A stretch of DNA of 64,000 nt from Aurelia coerulea (lineage: Eukaryota > Cnidaria > Scyphozoa > Semaeostomeae > Ulmaridae): positions 12,114,001-12,178,000 of the forward strand of contig CM076954.1 of assembly GCA_039566865.1 (NCBI GenBank), read 5' to 3'. The first letter of the stretch is position 1. The number at the start of each line of letters is the position of its first letter. This document shows positions 9,519 through 20,078 of the stretch, in pieces. The notes beneath the pieces are model-generated. The model saw only the letters and a program-made list of their open reading frames with translations. It did no database searches and was not told the origin of the DNA. A program made the translations under genes and the position numbers.

Positions 9519-12477
9519 TAATGATAATGATAATAATCTTATTTAAAGTTGGTCTATTTACAATAGTAATATAATCACTAATTTATACCAACTATTTACA
9601 AAAAACAACTTTAATAGAAAATATACAAATTTACAATTCTGGCTATTTACAAATCCGGCAATTACACTTATCGCCAAGCCAGTGCTTGATCGCTCTTTTG
9701 AAAGCTGCAACTTTTGGAAGTGCTTTTATCTGGTCACTAAGGGTGTTCCAAAGGAGGCTTCCTCTAAAGGATAATGACTCTATTCCAAATTTTGTTGTTC
9801 GTGTTTTTGGCAATCGACATAAATTTTTTGTTCGTAGGTTGTATTTCACAACCTTTTCTTCATGAAATTCCCAAATATATGAGGGGTTCAAGTTGTTCAT
9901 TGTTTTGTAAATTTCGATCATCAGTTTCTGGAGATTTTGAACATGTATTTTCACGCTTTCGCTTTTCTCCAGTAACTCATCAAAGGAAGAGTCATAGTCC
10001 TTGAAGAGGATCCTTAGTGCACGTTTGTGTGTGCGGTTTATTTCGTTATTAGCAGCTTTCGTAGAAAAAAGCCAGATCAACGGGCAATAGTTGAAATTGG
10101 ACAGTATTACGGCATTACATATTAACATGGCCTGTGGTCTTGAGATATAAGTATTTAGCCTTGAGAAGGCATTTATCTTTCTATTTACCTTGGAGCACAA
10201 ATTTTGTATATGGGCAGTGAAAGTCAACGCGTTGTCAATCTCTATGCCCAACAATTTAACCTTATTCGTAGTTAGTATTTTGTTATCATTGATATTGAGA
10301 CGCAAGGTATTTTTTTCTTTCAATCCAAGAAACATCACTTGAAATTTGCCAGGGTTTGCTACCATTCCGTTTTCAAAAAACCATTCTATAAGTGCGCTAA
10401 GGTCATTTTCCAGCCTTGGGACAATTTCGTCCAGACTACAGCCACACGCATAGAGTGTGGTATCATCTGCAAAATTGCACAAGTCTGAGTCTAATTTTAA
10501 GAGAAAGATGTCATTGATGAATATATTAAATAATACTGGTCCCAAAACAGAACCCTGTGGGATTCCCGCTCTAACGATTTGTTGTGAGCTCTTTACCGAT
10601 CCAATTTTAACCCTTTGCATCCTATTTTTTAGATAGCTATAGATCAAGCACAGGCTATTTACACTGAATCCATAGGCCTCCAGCTTAGCAATTAGAAGAT
10701 CATGAGGCAAGCAGTCAAACGCTTTTGACAAATCCATCAATATAGTCCCCACTATTCCAGATGAATCCAAACACTTCCTCCATTTTTCAATTACTCTGAT
10801 TAAAGAGTGCTGGGTGCTATATCCTTCACGAAACGCAGAGAGAAGATTTGAGAATTTGTTGTCAAAAAATTTGATAATTTGATCTTTTAAGAGTCTCTCA
10901 TAAATCTTAGATGTTGAAGGAAGAACACTTAGGGGCCTATAATTTTCTTTAAGAGTTGCCTCATCCTTTTTGAATATTGAGGATATATCAGCTTCTTTTA
11001 GTTTATCCGGAAAGGCTGACTCGTGGATGGCACAGTTTATACAGTCTGTCAGGGAAGGGCAAATGACATTTTTGGTTGCTTTGAGCAAGAACGTTGGAAT
11101 AATTCCACTGTGCGATTTCTTTACATTTAAAGAATCAAGTTGTTTTTCGACCTCCCATGGGTTTACATGAGAAAATTCAAATTTATCTCCACTGGGTCCA
11201 TATTTCTGTTTGATTGCTATAATACTGGGGTGCGTATTATATTTTTGAATTGCCATAGTTGTCAATTGTTCGATCGTAGTGTCATCTGCCACCTCATGAA
11301 CCTCTCTAAATGTAGGAGCTATATCCAGACTGTCTGTTATATTAGTGAAATATGTATTAAAGCACTCTGCAACCTCTGCGTCCTTCGAGAGTATCTTATC
11401 GTCTTCAATCAGGGTGATTTTTTCACTCATAGCATTTGTATTTGAAAATAATGGTTTCACAGTTTTCCAAAATTTTTTGTCATTTTCTATCGTCTTCGAT
11501 TGAATGGATTTAAAAAATACTCTCGTTTTGTTTTTTTGTTCAAATTTACAACATGGTTCCTCTGGTCTTTGTAATTTCTAATGTCAGCTTCTCGCTTACT
11601 TTCATTTGCAATGTTTTTCAGGTTTGTTCTTTTCATTATAGCTTTTCGTAATTCCTTGTTCACATGGGGTTTGTTATTTCCCCTTATAAACTTTGTTTTC
11701 TTGGGAGCATTTGCTTCCAGTGCATTTTCAAAAGCTGTTTCGAAATTTGTGTAACTGACCGTTGGCATAGACTGGAGATTTCGCATTAAGTCTAACACAA
11801 AGCGCTCTTCTGACCATTTTTTGTAGTTTCGATAAACCAATTTTTTTGGAGGAACCTTGCTGTAAGTTGTTTTAAGGATTGTGTATATAAGATGGTGGTG
11901 ATCACTAAATCCTGTTTCAAACGACTGAGTCTTCATAAGCGAGTGCCGCTTATTCGTCAATATTAAATCAATGCATCGGCCCTTGGACGACTTGAAACAT
12001 GTAGGCCCTTTGATAATATTTTTGAGATCATGCTTCTCCGATAGGGAGCACAGATGTTGGTTGTTTGGTTCCATGTTGAAGTCTCCAAGGACCAATACAT
12101 TTTCAAATCCAGACAGTCTGTCTAGCAGCTGAGATAGTTGTTCTATAAAGTAAGCCTGATTTTGATGTGGAGGCCTATAAATTGGAAGCAGCAACCATTT
12201 CTGTTTCCTTACATTAATGTCAAATGGGATCACTTGGATATCATCTGGAACATTAATGTTCGGAATTTTCCGTGATATGAGGTTGTCTCTAACGTAAACT
12301 AATATCCCGCCACTGTTTTCTGTCACATCAAGCCTAAGTGGTTTCTTAAAGCCAAGTATCTGGAACTGGCTGTCAGGGAAAGTTGAATCTATCTTCGTTT
12401 CAGAGATTATTAACACATCTAAATTATCTTTCACCATCATCGAGAAAGATTCAAATTTGTTCCTTATAGCAACTAAA
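9519..12477 (-). mobile_element. LINE copy B (DLSKAFDCL family), 5'-truncated, one frameshift
   Basis: A second LINE family on the minus strand. The 3' UTR (9519-9642) is AT-rich with TTGTAAATA repeats and ends in a TATCAT microsatellite tail (9519-9540). The ORF2 C-terminus finishes with a compact CNCRICK cysteine cluster. The 5' end stops at 12477, where the oppositely oriented copy C begins. The endonuclease lacks only its first few dozen residues. The copy at 22.1-25.6 kb is of the same family (C-terminus CNCRLCK). Confidence 0.85.
9643..12477 (-). pseudogene. LINE B ORF2: endonuclease - RT, single frameshift near 11510
   Basis: The endonuclease (12440-11487) has IISETKIDSTFP, YRPPHQNQAYF, LGDFNMEP and FSDHHHLIY. 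Its open frame extends upstream of the first Met to the truncation point. The RT part (11460-9643, 605 aa) has [50 protein letters not shown] and LCNFADDTTLYACG. It ends RTKFGIESLSFRG and a C-x-C-x2-C cluster. The two parts are joined in all but frame: one missing T in a T run near 11508-11515 separates them, so the coding sequence was recently intact or the base call is wrong. Confidence 0.85.
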
Positions 12478-14775
12478 ACAAGTCGAAACGCGTAGCCTTA
12501 GAAACTACGATAAGCAGCTATTCCTAGACGAATTGTCAGCCATTGACTGGAACGAGATTCTTGCTCCGACTGATGGTGACCCTGATCTCATGGCCTCCGT
12601 TTTTAATAGTGTTATTTCGTCTCTTCTAGAGGTGCATGCACCACTAAAGCGTAGAAAGGTAACTAGCCATCATGCTCCTTGGATTACAGCCGAATTAAAA
12701 AGCCTGATGAAGGAACGTGATTTAGCTAAAAAGAGATCTGAGAAAGATGCTTCCTATTGGTCAGACTATAAGAAATTGCGGAACAAAGTCACTAATCAAC
12801 TTCGTACAAGGATACAGGAATATTACCATAACCTTATTGACGAAACGCAAAACAATCCGAAGGCTATGTGGAAAACAATAAATAAGGTTTTGCATAAGAA
12901 CTCAAATCACACTGTTACTCAAAACATCTTTTTCGAAGGTACAGAACTTAAATCATCCTCGCAAATTTCAGAAGCTTTCAACAAACATTTTACGACGGTT
13001 GGACCTAAGTTAGCGGAGAAAATTAAAAGTCAACCTTCTGATGACCCTCTTAAATACCTTGGAAACAACTCCAATGGTGCCAAATTTAAATTACAGCCAG
13101 TAAGCGTAGGGTATCTAGAACGCGCTATAAGAGCCCTGAATAACTCCAAATCTCCTGGTGCTGACAGAATCCCCGTCAAAATATTGAAAGATGCTGTAGA
13201 CTTTGTGTCAAAACCACAGACACTAATATACAATGCATCTTTAGAAAGGGGTATTTTCCCCCATACCTGGAAATTAGCCAGAGTAACACCAATTTATAAG
13301 GCGGGCGCTAAAGCAGATGTAAACAATTACCGGCCTATTTCATTACTATCACTTGTGTCGAGGATATTAGAAAAAATTGCACACGACCAATTAATGGAGT
13401 ATCTGAAAGAGCAAAACAAACTTTGTTTGAACCAATTTGCATTTCAAAAACTGCACAGTACACTGACATGTCTATTGAATGTTATAGACCCATGGTTCAA
13501 GAACTCTGATGAGGGTAAAATAAACTTGAGTATATTTCTTGATCTTAAAAAAGCATTCGATACCGTTGACCATAAAATCTTATTGTCAAAGCTACGAGAG
13601 TATGGTGCCGACGGTACTTCCCACGACTGGTTCACTTCTTATCTGACCAATAGGGAGCAGTTCTGTTATTTTGATGGAGCTAGCTCCAGCACAAGCAGCA
13701 CAAAGTGTGGTATTCCGCAGGGCTCGTGTTTGGGACCCTTGCTTTTCATACTATACATTAATGATTTTGAGAACTGTCTGGAAAGCATGAACCCAAATAT
13801 GTATGCCGATGATACATGTGTGAATATCGCGTCGGAAAACCTGAATGAACTTCTAACAGATTTGAAAAACGAGCTAGAAAATATATCGAACTGGATGAGG
13901 ATCAATAAACTTAGTTTGAATGCCAGCAAAAGTGAATATATGGTTATAAGCCATAGGCGACAATTGAATAGGGTAGGTGATGATTTGCCAGATCTTGTCC
14001 TCAATAATGAAGTTATCAAAAGGGTTGACAAGACAAAATATTTAGGAATCAACATTGATGAGAGCCTTACTTGGAAAGAGCAGTACAAAACTATCAAAAA
14101 CAAGCTGAAAGGGGGCTTGAGCTCCCTGAGAAAGCTGAAAGACATCCTTCCGCAAAGGAAACTTGACCAGGTCTACAAAGCTCTCTTTGAAAGCCACCTT
14201 CGCTATGGCGACATCGTTTGGTGTACTCTTTCCAACACCAAACTATCCCAACTGCAACGATTACAGACAAGGGCAAAGAAGCTAATACTGAACGCCAAGT
14301 ATAAGGACGGTTGGAACTGTAAATGGCTCAATGTAAAGTCTTTGCTCTCATTTGACAAAGGAGTCATGACATATAAAATTCTACATGGCCTTTGTCCCGA
14401 AAATCTTCGCCATAAGTTCACTGAAAGATCCATGATTTCAGAGCATAGAACCAGAAATCATGGAGATCTGCAAATTCCCAAAGTTAGGTTAGAATATGCA
14501 AAGCGAAGTTTCTACTTCTCTGGTGTCAAAAATTGGAATGATATCCCGGACAACATTCGAGAACAAGAATCAATCGCTCGTTTTAAAACAGGTTTTAGAA
14601 AGTATCTTTTGAACCTACAAAACCCAAACACGACCCCTTGGTAGAGCAGCATATTTAAATTATTTACAATTTTTTCTTTAAACTTTTTCTTTGAGATAAT
14701 TTGTAAATACGCTGAAAGGTTTTTTCGTGTATAAATATTGATAAAATGAAAAAAATGAAAATTCCCGCCATGATA
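12478..14775 (+). mobile_element. LINE copy C, 5'-truncated, open ORF2 tail
   Basis: Plus-strand LINE of the same family as the 3.8-8.3 kb and 39.9-44.5 kb elements. It starts abruptly at the end of copy B. It has a complete RT and C-terminal region, a 3' UTR from 14645 and an A-rich ATAAAATGAAAAAAATGAAAA tail at about 14743-14760. The endonuclease is almost wholly lost. No target duplication could be recognised beyond the tail. Confidence 0.8.
12482..14644 (+). CDS. LINE C ORF2 remnant: intact reverse transcriptase, 720 codons open
   Basis: Open from 12482 (no start codon, truncated) to TAG at 14642-14644 without a break. The first ~120 residues correspond to the linker after the endonuclease (HHAPWITAELKSLMKERD). 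RT blocks follow in order: [56 protein letters not shown] and NMYADDTCVNIA, which carries the catalytic aspartates. The C-terminal third (KTKYLGINIDESLTW, LQRLQTRAKKLIL, FYFSGVKNWNDIP) matches the post-RT region of its relatives. Lack of stops suggests a recent insertion. Without the endonuclease it cannot mobilise itself. Confidence 0.85.
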   Translation, partial: VETRSLRNYDKQLFLDELSAIDWNEILAPTDGDPDLMASVFNSVISSLLEVHAPLKRRKVTSHHAPWITAELKSLMKERDLAKKRSEKDASYWSDYKKLRNKVTNQLRTRIQEYYHNLIDETQNNPKAMWKTINKVLHKNSNHTVTQNIFFEGTELKSSSQISEAFNKHFTTVGPKLAEKIKSQPSDDPLKYLGNNSNGAKFKLQPVSVGYLERAIRALNNSKSPGADRIPVKILKDAVDFVSKPQTLIYNASLERGIFPHTWKLARVTPIYKAGAKADVNNYRPISLLSLVSRILEKIAHDQLMEYLKEQNKLCLNQFAFQKLHSTLTCLLNVIDPWFKNSDEGKINLSIFLDLKKAFDTVDHKILLSKLREYGADGTSHDWFTSYLTNREQFCYFDGASSSTSSTKCGIPQGSCLGPLLFILYINDFENCLESMNPNMYADDTCVNIASENLNELLTDLKNELENISNWMRINKLSLNASKSEYMVISHRRQLNRVGDDLPDLVLNNEVIKRVDKTKYLGINIDESLTWKEQYKTIKNKLKGGLSSLRKLKDILPQRKLDQVYKALFESHLRYGDIVWCTLSNTKLSQLQRLQTRAKKLILNAKYKDGWNCKWLNVKSLLSFDKGVMTYKILHGLCPENLRHKFTERSMISEHRTRNHGDLQIPKVRLEYAKRSFYFSGVKNWNDIPDNIREQESIARFKTGFRKYLLNLQNPNTTPW

Positions 14776-14849
14776 GGCACAGTAGTTGCATTCTTCTCCT
14801 TTTAATTGATTATATAAAAAAAGTGCTCCGCAAAATAAATACCTTTTAA

Positions 14850-15050
14850 AGCCGGTTTTCCACTAGGCGAATTTTTTCGTGCGAAGCGAATTTTTTCGTG
14901 TGCAAGCATGCGCACTTTCATTTCAACGGGCGCCATATTTTTGCTGGCTCCTTTTCTCTGCGAAAAAGTGAGTTCGAACAGTTTTTACTTTTCAGCCGCG
15001 ACGAAAAAATTCGCTTCGTGCGGAAAAATTCGCCTAGTGGAAAACCGGCT
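14850..15050. mobile_element. 201-bp foldback MITE in TTAA context
   Basis: The ends are GCCGGTTTTCCACTAGGCGA and its inverse, with GCGAATTTTTTCG subterminal repeats on both sides. TTAA lies at both edges (14846-14849 and 15050-15053), which suggests a TTAA or TA target. The core is not palindromic and has no ORF. It separates copy C from the large palindrome that follows. Confidence 0.75.
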
Positions 15051-15924
15051 TAAGTCATAACTATGGAACCACTGGCTCTATGACAATGAAACAAACATTT
15101 CTGGACTAGTCTTGAAACTGGCTTTCATTTGATATACATTTCACTAAGATAGGCACTAAATCCTAACTGGCTAACGAGCTTGGCACGTGACACGCTCTGA
15201 AACCAATCAATGGAACGGAAAACCGACCGGGAAATTTGAAAAGTCAAATTTAGGCCGTTTTTTGACGATTTTACCACCCTTCACCAAAAAAAGATTGTAC
15301 GGAAGGAAAATTAAGATTTTCAAAAAATTCCTTCACAGACGTGTTCCCAATACTTGAATACATGCCTGTTCACGGGGCTAAGAATTATCTCAAAATCTGG
15401 AGAAATGCCGAAGTTTTGAATTTGACCTCACTGACCTCACTGTAGCGTGTCATAGTAAAAACCTCAGTAAACACAGAAACGTATGCTTCACATGCCTCTG
15501 GAGACTAAATACTTTGCTTCGAAGTTCTTATTCTATTATTCTGTGTGTTTAAAAGATACCAAACTTAGAGCACTACAGCATCTGAATCTTTTTTAGTTTG
15601 AAGCTAACATGAATACCACCGGCGATTTTCAATATTTAATGCTGAGGGGAAGGTGAAAAATGGGAAGATTTGCACTGCACTGGCCTAATAAAACATCGCA
15701 CTGTCGTTCTAAATAAGGACGAATTAACAGATACTTACATTTCTATCTTGCAAAATGAGGACCACAAACTGAAAATATGAAGCAGCACAAATGCCAAAAG
15801 TATTTCAACTGGTTTTAATGGCAAAAATCTACTTTTTTGACCGTAATCTGCAGCCAGTTTCTCCAACAAATCGTTCAGACTTTCCTCTTACAACATCATT
15901 GTCAATAGAAAGGGCGCGGAAATT

Positions 15925-16233
15925 TTAGTGATCAGCTGCATGCTTGCTAGTCATCATCAAATAACATACAATTCCAATGAACTTTGAATAAATAACAATT
16001 ATTTCAGGAATGGCAAGAGCTGTAAAATTCAACGTGGCCAGAACGAAAGATTTTATGATGTCCTCTTCGATAACCATTGCTCCCATTCCTTTATCCAATT
16101 CTGCTCTCATCTGTGTGAAATCATAAGAGTGGGAATCAGCAATTACATGAACCAAAACATCATATAAATTCATGAATTGTGTCCCTTGCTTTTTAGCACA
16201 AGAAATGGCTATCATCTCGTCTAGCAGGTACAT
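15925..16233 (-). CDS. Unknown ORF in left palindrome arm
   Basis: 102 codons reading leftward. It contains FMNLYDVLVHVIADS, RAELDKGMGAMVIEED and a hydrophobic segment ALAIPEIIVIYSKFIGIVCY (about residues 72-91) that could be a membrane helix. The mirror copy at 16874-17122 keeps the sequence with about eight substitutions and no frameshift over 82 residues. I recognise no family. Reading-frame preservation between arms is weak evidence for coding because the arms are young. Confidence 0.3.
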   Translation of the reverse strand: MYLLDEMIAISCAKKQGTQFMNLYDVLVHVIADSHSYDFTQMRAELDKGMGAMVIEEDIIKSFVLATLNFTALAIPEIIVIYSKFIGIVCYLMMTSKHAADH

Positions 16234-16873
16234 GAAATGAATATGAAATACTAATTTTAACTTTGCGAAAGATCACAATAACAACGAACGGAAGAAATGT
16301 ACATCTTGTTTTTAATGTGAAAAATAGATTGGCCATTTCTGCAAAATAACATTTGAAATACTATTTTTACAGCTCCTTCATATCAATTTCACAGTTTGTG
16401 CGGATATCATAGAAAAATATCTATCTTTGGACTACCAGAGGTCATCCATTAGAAAATCACCCCTATGCGGTCAAACGAGAATAAGAATTCTAAGAAACTT
16501 CAGTCTATGGGGGGGTCGAAGTTTTATCATCTCACAGAAAAGTTGTGCTCTATGCTGCTGTGTTGTTTGACATTAAAGGAGTGATTTTCTAATGAATGGC
16601 CTTTCCTTTGGTAGTCCAAAGATAGATATTTTTCTATGATATCCGAACAAACTGTGAAATTGATATGAAGGAGCTGTAAAAGTAGTATTTCAAATGTTAT
16701 TTTGCAGAAATGGCCAATCTATTTTTCACATTAAAAACAAGATGTACATTTCTTCCGTTCGTTGTTATTGTGATCTTTCGCAAAATTAAATTTAGTATTT
16801 CATATTCATTTCATGTACCTGCTAGACGAGATGATTTGCAATTTCTTGTGCTAAAAAGCAAGGAACACAATTC

Positions 16874-17122
16874 ATGAATTTATATGATGTATTGGTTCAT
16901 GTAATTGCTGATTCCCTCTCTTATGATCTCACAAAGATGAGAGCAGAATTGGATAAAGGAATGGGAGCAATGGTTATCGAAGAGGACATCACAAAATCTT
17001 TCGTTCTGGCCACGTTGGATGTTACAGCTCTTGCCATTCCTGAAATAATTGTTATTTATTCAAAGTTCATTGGAATTGTATGTTATTTGATGATGACTAG
17101 CAAGCATGCAGCTGATAACTGA
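16874..17122 (+). CDS. Unknown ORF in right palindrome arm (mirror of 15925-16233)
   Basis: 82 codons, starting at the Met that is internal in the left copy. The upstream extension seen in the left arm is closed here by a stop (in GATGATTTGCAATTTC the left-arm Ala codon region differs). Same hydrophobic stretch and same C-terminus (SKHAAD). No known domain. It may be part of a longer element gene whose remainder was lost when the inverted structure formed. Confidence 0.3.
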   Translation: MNLYDVLVHVIADSLSYDLTKMRAELDKGMGAMVIEEDITKSFVLATLDVTALAIPEIIVIYSKFIGIVCYLMMTSKHAADN

Positions 17123-17911
17123 AATTTCCGCGCCCTTTCGTTTGACAATGATGTTGCAAGAGGAAAGTCTGAACGATTTGTTGGAGAAACTGGCTGCAGA
17201 TTACGGTCAAAAAAGTGGATTTTGCCATTAAAACTAGTTGAAATACTTTTGGCATTTGTGCTGCTTCATATTTTCAGTTTGTGGTCCTCATTTTGCAAGA
17301 TAGAAATGTAAGTATCTGTTAATTCGTCCTTATTTATAACGACAGTGCGATGTTTTATTAGGCCAGTGCAGTGCAAATCTTCCCATTTTTCACCTTCCCC
17401 TCAGCATTAAATATTGAAAATCGCCGGTGGTATTCATGTTAGCTTCAAACTAAAAAAGATTCAGATGCTGTAGTGCTCTAAGTTTGGTATCTTTTAAACA
17501 CACAGAATAAGAACTTCGAAGCAAAGTATTTAGTCTCCAGATGCATGTGAAGAATACGTTTCTGTGTTTACTGAGGTTTTTACTATGACACGCTACAGTG
17601 AGGTCAGTGAGGTCAAATTCAAAACTTCAGCATTTCTCCAGATTTTGAGATAATTCTTAGCCCCCGTGAACAGGCATGTATTCAAGTATTAGGAACACGT
17701 CTGTGAAGGAATTTTTTGAAAATCTTAATTTTCCTTCCGTACAATCTTTTTTTGGTGAAGGGTGGTAAAATCGTCAAAAAACGGCCTAAATTTGACTTTT
17801 CAAATTTCCCGGTCGGTTTTCCGTTCCATTGATTGGTTTCAGAGCGTGTCACGTGCCAAGCTCGTTAGCCAGTTAGGATTTAGTGCCTATCTTCATTTCA
17901 CTAGGCTTGCC

Positions 17912-17934
17912 GGTCGGCGCCTGCGGCGCCGACC
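17912..17934. repeat. GC-rich perfect hairpin
   Basis: GGTCGGCGCC and GGCGCCGACC pair perfectly around a TGC loop, immediately outside the right end of the large palindrome. It is far richer in CpG than its surroundings. It could mark the junction of the inverted duplication or a separate inserted piece; nothing else assigns a role. Confidence 0.5.
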
Positions 17935-18110
17935 TGGCCCGCCGTCGTACCGAGTGATTGCTTGGGAAAGAATCTGTTGCCTCTTGACGTTGTTTTCTGT
18001 TATCACTTTATGTGACCAAAGTTTCGTCATAGGTTCACTCTATATTCTACAAAGCTGCTGTTCATACTTGCGCAAGGGAGCATTTAACAACATGAGTGTT
18101 TATCCCCAGG

Positions 18111-18703
18111 GCCGTCGAGAGAGAGGCCGGGCCCTTTTATCCTTGGGCCACGCCCTCCTACGCACTGGTAAGACACTGCGTTTAGAATTTTTTAGAATCT
18201 CAGTGGCCCCGGAGGCCTGAAAACGTTGCTGAAAGAAAACTACAACAAAGAAAAAGTAATAATAATAATAATAATACTACAGTTCTTTATACAGGGGTAG
18301 CCTTTTCAGCAACAAAAAGTGCTGTTATCAATAAGGGCCCTGTACATACTTTATTTTTTGTGGGCCCCCAGAGGGCCCGGGTCCCCTGGTAACTACTCTG
18401 GCTACCTCCCTCCCTCTCAACCGTCTTGCAGGTTCTCAAGAAAATTTCTCCATTGGGCGCTAAGATACTTCAGTGGCCACAAGCAATGATAAGTGCAACT
18501 TGACTCTAAGAAATCCAGATTTATGATGACAACATATTTTGGCGTTCTGCAGTGCAGTGCTCAATTGTAGGTCCACTCCTGTTCTACCTTTGAATGAATA
18601 ATCAGAAAACTGCCTTCCATATCTTACCTTATTGGAGGACCTTATTTCTTGCGGGCCCCCAGAGGCCCCGGGCCCCCTCGTAACTACCCTGGCTACCCCC
18701 TTC
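18111..18703. mobile_element. Possible hAT-like fragment with duplicated right end
   Basis: CCAGGGCCGTCGAGAG at 18111 looks like a hAT-type left terminus. Two similar right-end-like segments occur about 295 bp apart, near 18355-18408 and 18649-18703. Each reads GGGCCCCCAGAG followed by GGCCCC-rich sequence, CGTAACTAC or GGTAACTAC, and CTGGCTACC. An AAT microsatellite lies at 18262-18281. No ORF is credible. Element limits and target duplication are not established. Confidence 0.35.
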
Positions 18704-18942
18704 TGCTCTGAATATCCCCCTACTTTACTGATGATGCCTCACCACACACATCATGGGCCATCATGGTATCCTCACCCACTGTACTCCAGATGCCTCCCCA
18801 CTGTACTGAACACCCATCGTCCTCCACTGCATTCAAGGTATCCCCCACTGAACTGCAGATGCCTCCCCACTATACTGAATATCCCACTGTACTCAAACAT
18901 ACCTCCCCACTGTACTGAACATCCCCAACTGTACTGCACACT
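18704..18942 (+). repeat. Minisatellite, ~20-bp CCCCACTGTACTGAAYAT unit
   Basis: About ten degenerate tandem copies of a unit close to CTCCCCACTGTACTGAACAT, with alternation between CAGATGCCTC and AACATCCC spacers. Some units are shortened. The frame is not conserved between units, so coding is unlikely. Confidence 0.75.
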
Positions 18943-19213
18943 CCGGGTGGGTGCAATTCAACAGTGAAAGGTACACCACGCTCGTCCTTACCATTCCATA
19001 GGATACCCTTTCTCTGCCATTCTAGTTGTTGAAAAAACCCATTATCATGGAAAATTTGAAGGTAACCCCTTTAAAGGAGTATCACTGAGCCCTAAAGAAA
19101 TCTGTACAGTACAAACACTATTTCTAAGAGAAAGGTTTGGGATTTTGGCACTTTATTCCGATTCAGTTATACTGATATCTCTTCTCTTTGTTGGAAAACA
19201 GTCTTCTCTTTGT

Positions 19214-20070
19214 CAAGGGCGCCGGAGTCACGGGGGCAGCGGGGGCAGCTGCCCCCGTTGCCCTAGTGGTACGGGGGCAGCGTGGGGGCAGCAAAGTGCC
19301 CTTTCCAAAAAATGTATTTCAGAGAACAATTGATTAATCGCGTCTGTTAGTTGGAAATGAGTTGTTTCTCGTCCGCAGTCACAGTAATAGAACAATTCCT
19401 TCTGCTCTCAAGATTACAGTACGTTCGAAGGACAGTGGCGTCGCCACGGGGTGGTCTGGGGTAGACATATCGACCACAGTTTTCACAGAGTCAATGTTAT
19501 AATTTCTCGAAATCAGTCAAAAAGATTCGGGAGGGTAGATTTTTATTGACTTGAAACTTCTGTGATAACTGGCCTTCCTCTTGAATTCTCTATTCCTTTA
19601 TTGAAGATTTCTTGAAAGGCCTTAAGTTTCAATTCAAACCATATATTTTCCTTCCTCGTAAATAAATATATGATGCTCTTCTCTGTTTCGATTTTTGTTG
19701 CACAAAAATGCCCGCTGTTGTAAAAAGTACTGCTTGAGATGGTTGCTTTTTCAGAAATATCGAAATAGATCAAAATAATAAAAAGGGCATTCCCATCATG
19801 TTCTCCGAGTATCTGAAGGGCGTTGCCCACGTTCTCCGAGGGTCTGAAGGGCGTGGTCAGGAGAATTTTTTCTGGGGGCTTCGCCCCTAGATCCCCTTCT
19901 GCCTTTCTGCCCCAGCTTATTGGGCTGGCGATGCCCGTGTCGAAATAAATGTTGAGCACAATATCCTAAACGACGATTACTGATTATTTTCAACGGCCAA
20001 CTTTGACACCCTAAGGTGCCCTTTCTGCGATTCCTGCCCCCGCCGCATCATGGAGCCTCCGGCGCCTCTG
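19214..20070. mobile_element. 857-bp hAT-type element, CAAGGGCGCCGGAG ends
   Basis: The left end CAAGGGCGCCGGAG and right end CTCCGGCGCCTCTG are inverted. Flanking octamers CTCTTTGT (19206-19213) and CTGTTTGT (20071-20078) match at 7 of 8. Subterminal G runs (GGGGGCAGC) face CCTGCCCCCGCC at the other end. An internal CAGTGGCGTCGCCACG at 19433 looks like the terminus of another hAT-type element, so a nested insertion is possible. Short internal ORFs resemble nothing known; it is non-autonomous. Confidence 0.75.
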
Positions 20071-20078
20071 CTGTTTGT

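Larger units (their letters stand above)
15148..17891. repeat. 2.74-kb palindrome (large inverted duplication), ~96 percent arm identity
   Basis: The left arm 15148-16470 and right arm 16575-17891 are inverted copies. Outer ends read GATAGGCACTAAATCCTAAC and its inverse. Roughly 4 percent of compared positions differ (for example 2 of 45 near 15490/17540). A loop of about 105 bp (16471-16574) is not shared. Each arm carries one copy of the same ~80-100 aa ORF. Symmetric structure, absence of a transposase and lack of an obvious target duplication leave three options: a giant foldback transposon, a hairpin-derived rearrangement, or an assembly fold-back. The scattered differences argue against the last. 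Confidence 0.85.

Noticed and set aside
19543..19959. 138-codon minus-strand frame in the hAT-type element.
   Set aside because: No transposase motif, low complexity in part and antisense to element termini; treated as chance.
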